Assembly (NCBI GenBank): GCA_022605955.1
Contig: JAKCOZ010000002.1
Location: forward strand, 72,024,783 to 72,088,782
Direction of reading: 5' to 3'
Source of the DNA: Rallus limicola
Lineage: Eukaryota; Chordata; Aves; Gruiformes; Rallidae
Length of the DNA: 64,000 nt
The notes under the pieces are model-generated. The model had not been told where the DNA came from. It saw nothing but the letters and a program-made list of their open reading frames with translations, and ran no database searches. Positions 61,978-64,000 of the stretch are shown here, in pieces; positions within the stretch are counted from its first letter, which is position 1, and each line of letters opens with the position of its first letter. The translations under genes were made by a program, and so were the position numbers.

Positions 61978-62139
61978 GCTCTCAGTATAAAAACAGGAAA
62001 TTAAAAGTAAAGGAAAAGATGAAGAGAAAGCAAAAAAGAAGTAGATGGGGCAGAAAATTATTTTTATGGGACTTTAAATAACACTGTAGAAAGTTGCTAC
62101 TCAAATATATTATCTTCTGCATGCCCAAATAAGGCTGAT

Positions 62140-62320
62140 CATTTCAGAATAATTTCCTGAAGGGTAAAAGCTCTGTTTAAATCACAGTATGCTCTGACAC
62201 AATTATTTGCAAAGATTTATGTGCAATGTAATTAACAGCTATGGATAACCACATATTTTAAACCACATGCCAAGTGTATATTTTGTGATTGCCACGTGGT
62301 CTATACCATAATCCAGATAT
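62140..62320. other. candidate conserved non-coding segment
   Basis: The segment is complex and free of repeats. It packs several strings typical of vertebrate enhancers: an octamer-like ATTTGCAA (62205-62212), GTAATTAAC with a homeodomain core, and the perfect palindrome CCACGTGG (62292-62299) with an E-box and a CpG. No coding potential is seen. A regulatory role is inferred only. Confidence 0.22.
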
Positions 62321-62638
62321 TTACTTGCCTATGCTCTACTCTCCTCTTTTTCTACATCTTTCCTGGTATTCAGGAGATCTTCCAATTGCCTGGTCATGAA
62401 GTTCCTGTTCCCAAAATCCATAATTCACCTGGCACCTTTCATTTAATAATGATGGAATAGAAACCTTTATCAGACTATCATTCTCAGACCGACAGCACAG
62501 TCTCTCAACCATACTTATGGTGCAGCAAGTCCTAAAGGTCCTCTAATGTGTTACCTATATATTAGGCTGTAGTCTGGGGGAGAGGAGTTGCAAGGAGCTC
62601 AGCTCCCTGCTTGTTCAAATACACGTGCATCACTTGGA

Positions 62639-62673
62639 GTGTGCATACACGTGCACATGTGCACACATGCACA
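62639..62673. repeat. 35-base alternating purine-pyrimidine tract
   Basis: Purine and pyrimidine alternate without error over 35 bases, mostly GC/CA/TG steps, and the 14-bp perfect palindrome GTGCACATGTGCAC sits at 62651-62664. Such sequence is prone to Z-DNA and cruciform formation. It also explains the Cys/His-rich short open frames here. Confidence 0.85.
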
Positions 62674-63703
62674 GAAGAAACAGAAGTCCTCTATTAGCAC
62701 TTTCTTCTGAGACAAAGAATTCTGAAAAACAACAAATACTGAATTCTTTCCACCCCCACAAGCTTCTACTACTGATATGTCTGAGAGCAGCATTGAACAA
62801 GCAAGTAAGGGTTGTGTACATGATTTCCTGTTATTGATGGCAAGCACAAGTTGACAGATGTGCACACAGAACAAAAGATGTGCCACATTGTTTTGGTCCA
62901 CCAAATTTTAGTCCTTTTTCTTTTTTATTTTCTCTGTTTTTCCCTTTTTCTCTCTGTCTCTGAGAAATGCTATTTTGAGAAACAGAAGTGAGAGCATATG
63001 TTTATGGGTGTTTTGTTTAGAAATTCTGACATGCCATAAGAATATGTTTGTCAATTCTATCATGGTTTTCTCCCACATGCTGGTGATTGGTGGCTGTAGC
63101 TGAAGCAAATTGCCAATCATGGTTTCTAAAATTGATACTCTGAGGAAGTATGGAGACAGTGGAAAATCAGTATGTCCGTTTTAGTGAGCGTCTCTTCAAG
63201 AGTAGGTTTATTAACATTTTCACCAGTTTATTTAAAGGTTGGGTTTTGTTGCCCCACCTCCACCCCTTTTCTCCTAGTGAAGGTCATTTACTCTTAAATG
63301 TACATGTAAAGCCATCTTTTGAAAAGAAATGTATCCACAACCACCCAGCCTGCAGAAAGAGAAGTGAAATCACAGATGTCTTTACCATGTAACACTGAGA
63401 GCAGAACAACCATGGAGAGAATTGTTTAGATGAGACTCGAGTCATTGCACATTTCCACAAACCTGAAATCATTCTGTAGGCCAGCCCTTCATTGTGTGCC
63501 TGTGATAAGCCAAGTAAGACCAAGGCAGCAAATTGATAGGTCAGTAGAGGAATTTTGAAATCCTTTTACTGCTATACAGATGCTTCCTGGTTTCTCAAGA
63601 AGGCAGAGCTTTCAGACGTGACATAACAGTACTGACTAATCAGTGTTTCCATATGGTGCAGAATTTTAAGAGAAAATAATGTAGATAGGAAAAGTAATTT
63701 GAA

Positions 63704-63744
63704 ATGTGTGTGTGTATGTATATATATATATATATGCACATATA
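63704..63744. repeat. TG/TA dinucleotide microsatellite
   Basis: A 41-base alternating tract starts with TG units, passes to TA units and ends with GCACATATA. It is probably length-variable. Confidence 0.92.
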
Positions 63745-64000
63745 AGTATTTATGCAATGGAAAAAAAAAAGTCTGGAAATTCTGGAAAAGATCTACATGT
63801 AAAGTCTTGTCAGAGAAGTTTCCCACGTGAACTGGCAGCAAAATGAATGTCATCGTGAAATAGAATAAAGAAGAAATGCTTTCTCTAAGCTTTTATTTCA
63901 GCTGCATTTGGAACATTGTACTCAGGTTAGGATGCATGGACGAGACAAATAGTAAAATTGTTTCAAATTCAGGAATATTAAGAATCAAAATAAGTATGTA

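Larger units (their letters stand above)
58185..64000. other. AT-rich unique DNA with several local oddities
   Basis: No gene or transposon is recognised. Listed separately are a protein-like relic on the minus strand (59105-59640), a TATA-like site (61970), a candidate conserved segment (62140-62320) and two alternating purine-pyrimidine tracts (62639-62673 and 63704-63744). A GATA-like AGATAAG with an adjacent CAGCTG lies near 60722-60741. Confidence 0.6.

Noticed and set aside
62599..62904. Minus-strand open frame of 101 codons with CACVHMCTCMH
   Set aside because: Its Cys/His pattern, which looks zinc-finger-like, is produced by the alternating GT/CA tract and lacks real finger spacing.

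Overview
This window looks like bird nuclear DNA from a gene-poor, AT-rich part of a chromosome. The main evidence is ten decayed fragments of the CR1 family of LINE retrotransposons, recognisable from their 3' ends (short repeats of the ATTCTATG type), their shared 3' region and relics of their proteins. A solo LTR of an endogenous retrovirus family that I associate with non-galliform (neoavian) birds supports this, and so does one probable ancient MIR-type SINE. I found no gene, exon, tRNA, rRNA or snRNA that I can name. The sequence may lie inside a very long intron or between genes; nothing in it decides which.

Layout: 1-6.6 kb is unique AT-rich DNA with a candidate conserved segment near 0.3-0.47 kb and an unassigned long open frame near 4.4-4.8 kb. 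At 6660-6741 there is an exact 41-bp tandem duplication, followed by a CR1 fragment (6956-7435). Unique DNA follows to 19.4 kb, where a short CR1 lies (19404-19608). Further CR1 copies sit at 24506-25085, 32066-32465, 37008-37705, 40781-40917 and 42316-42826. All seven of these are on the minus strand, and all are 3' fragments with the 5' part missing. An ancient MIR-like SINE is at 35137-35305.

From 46.8 to 58.2 kb the character changes. Three plus-strand CR1 copies retain internal coding relics: ORF1 esterase and endonuclease at 46800-48078, and reverse transcriptase at 54700-55620 and 56836-58184. A 536-bp solo LTR with a nearly matching 5-bp target-site duplication sits at 48385-48920. 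All the CR1 reading frames are broken by stops, frameshifts and deletions, and one has lost a catalytic aspartate, so none can make a working protein.

The last 6 kb is again unique AT-rich DNA. It holds two long alternating purine-pyrimidine tracts, a TATA-like site, a candidate regulatory segment and a protein-like relic on the minus strand (59105-59640). No genes were found, so there is no pathway to describe. The content worth following is the repeat history and a few unexplained segments.
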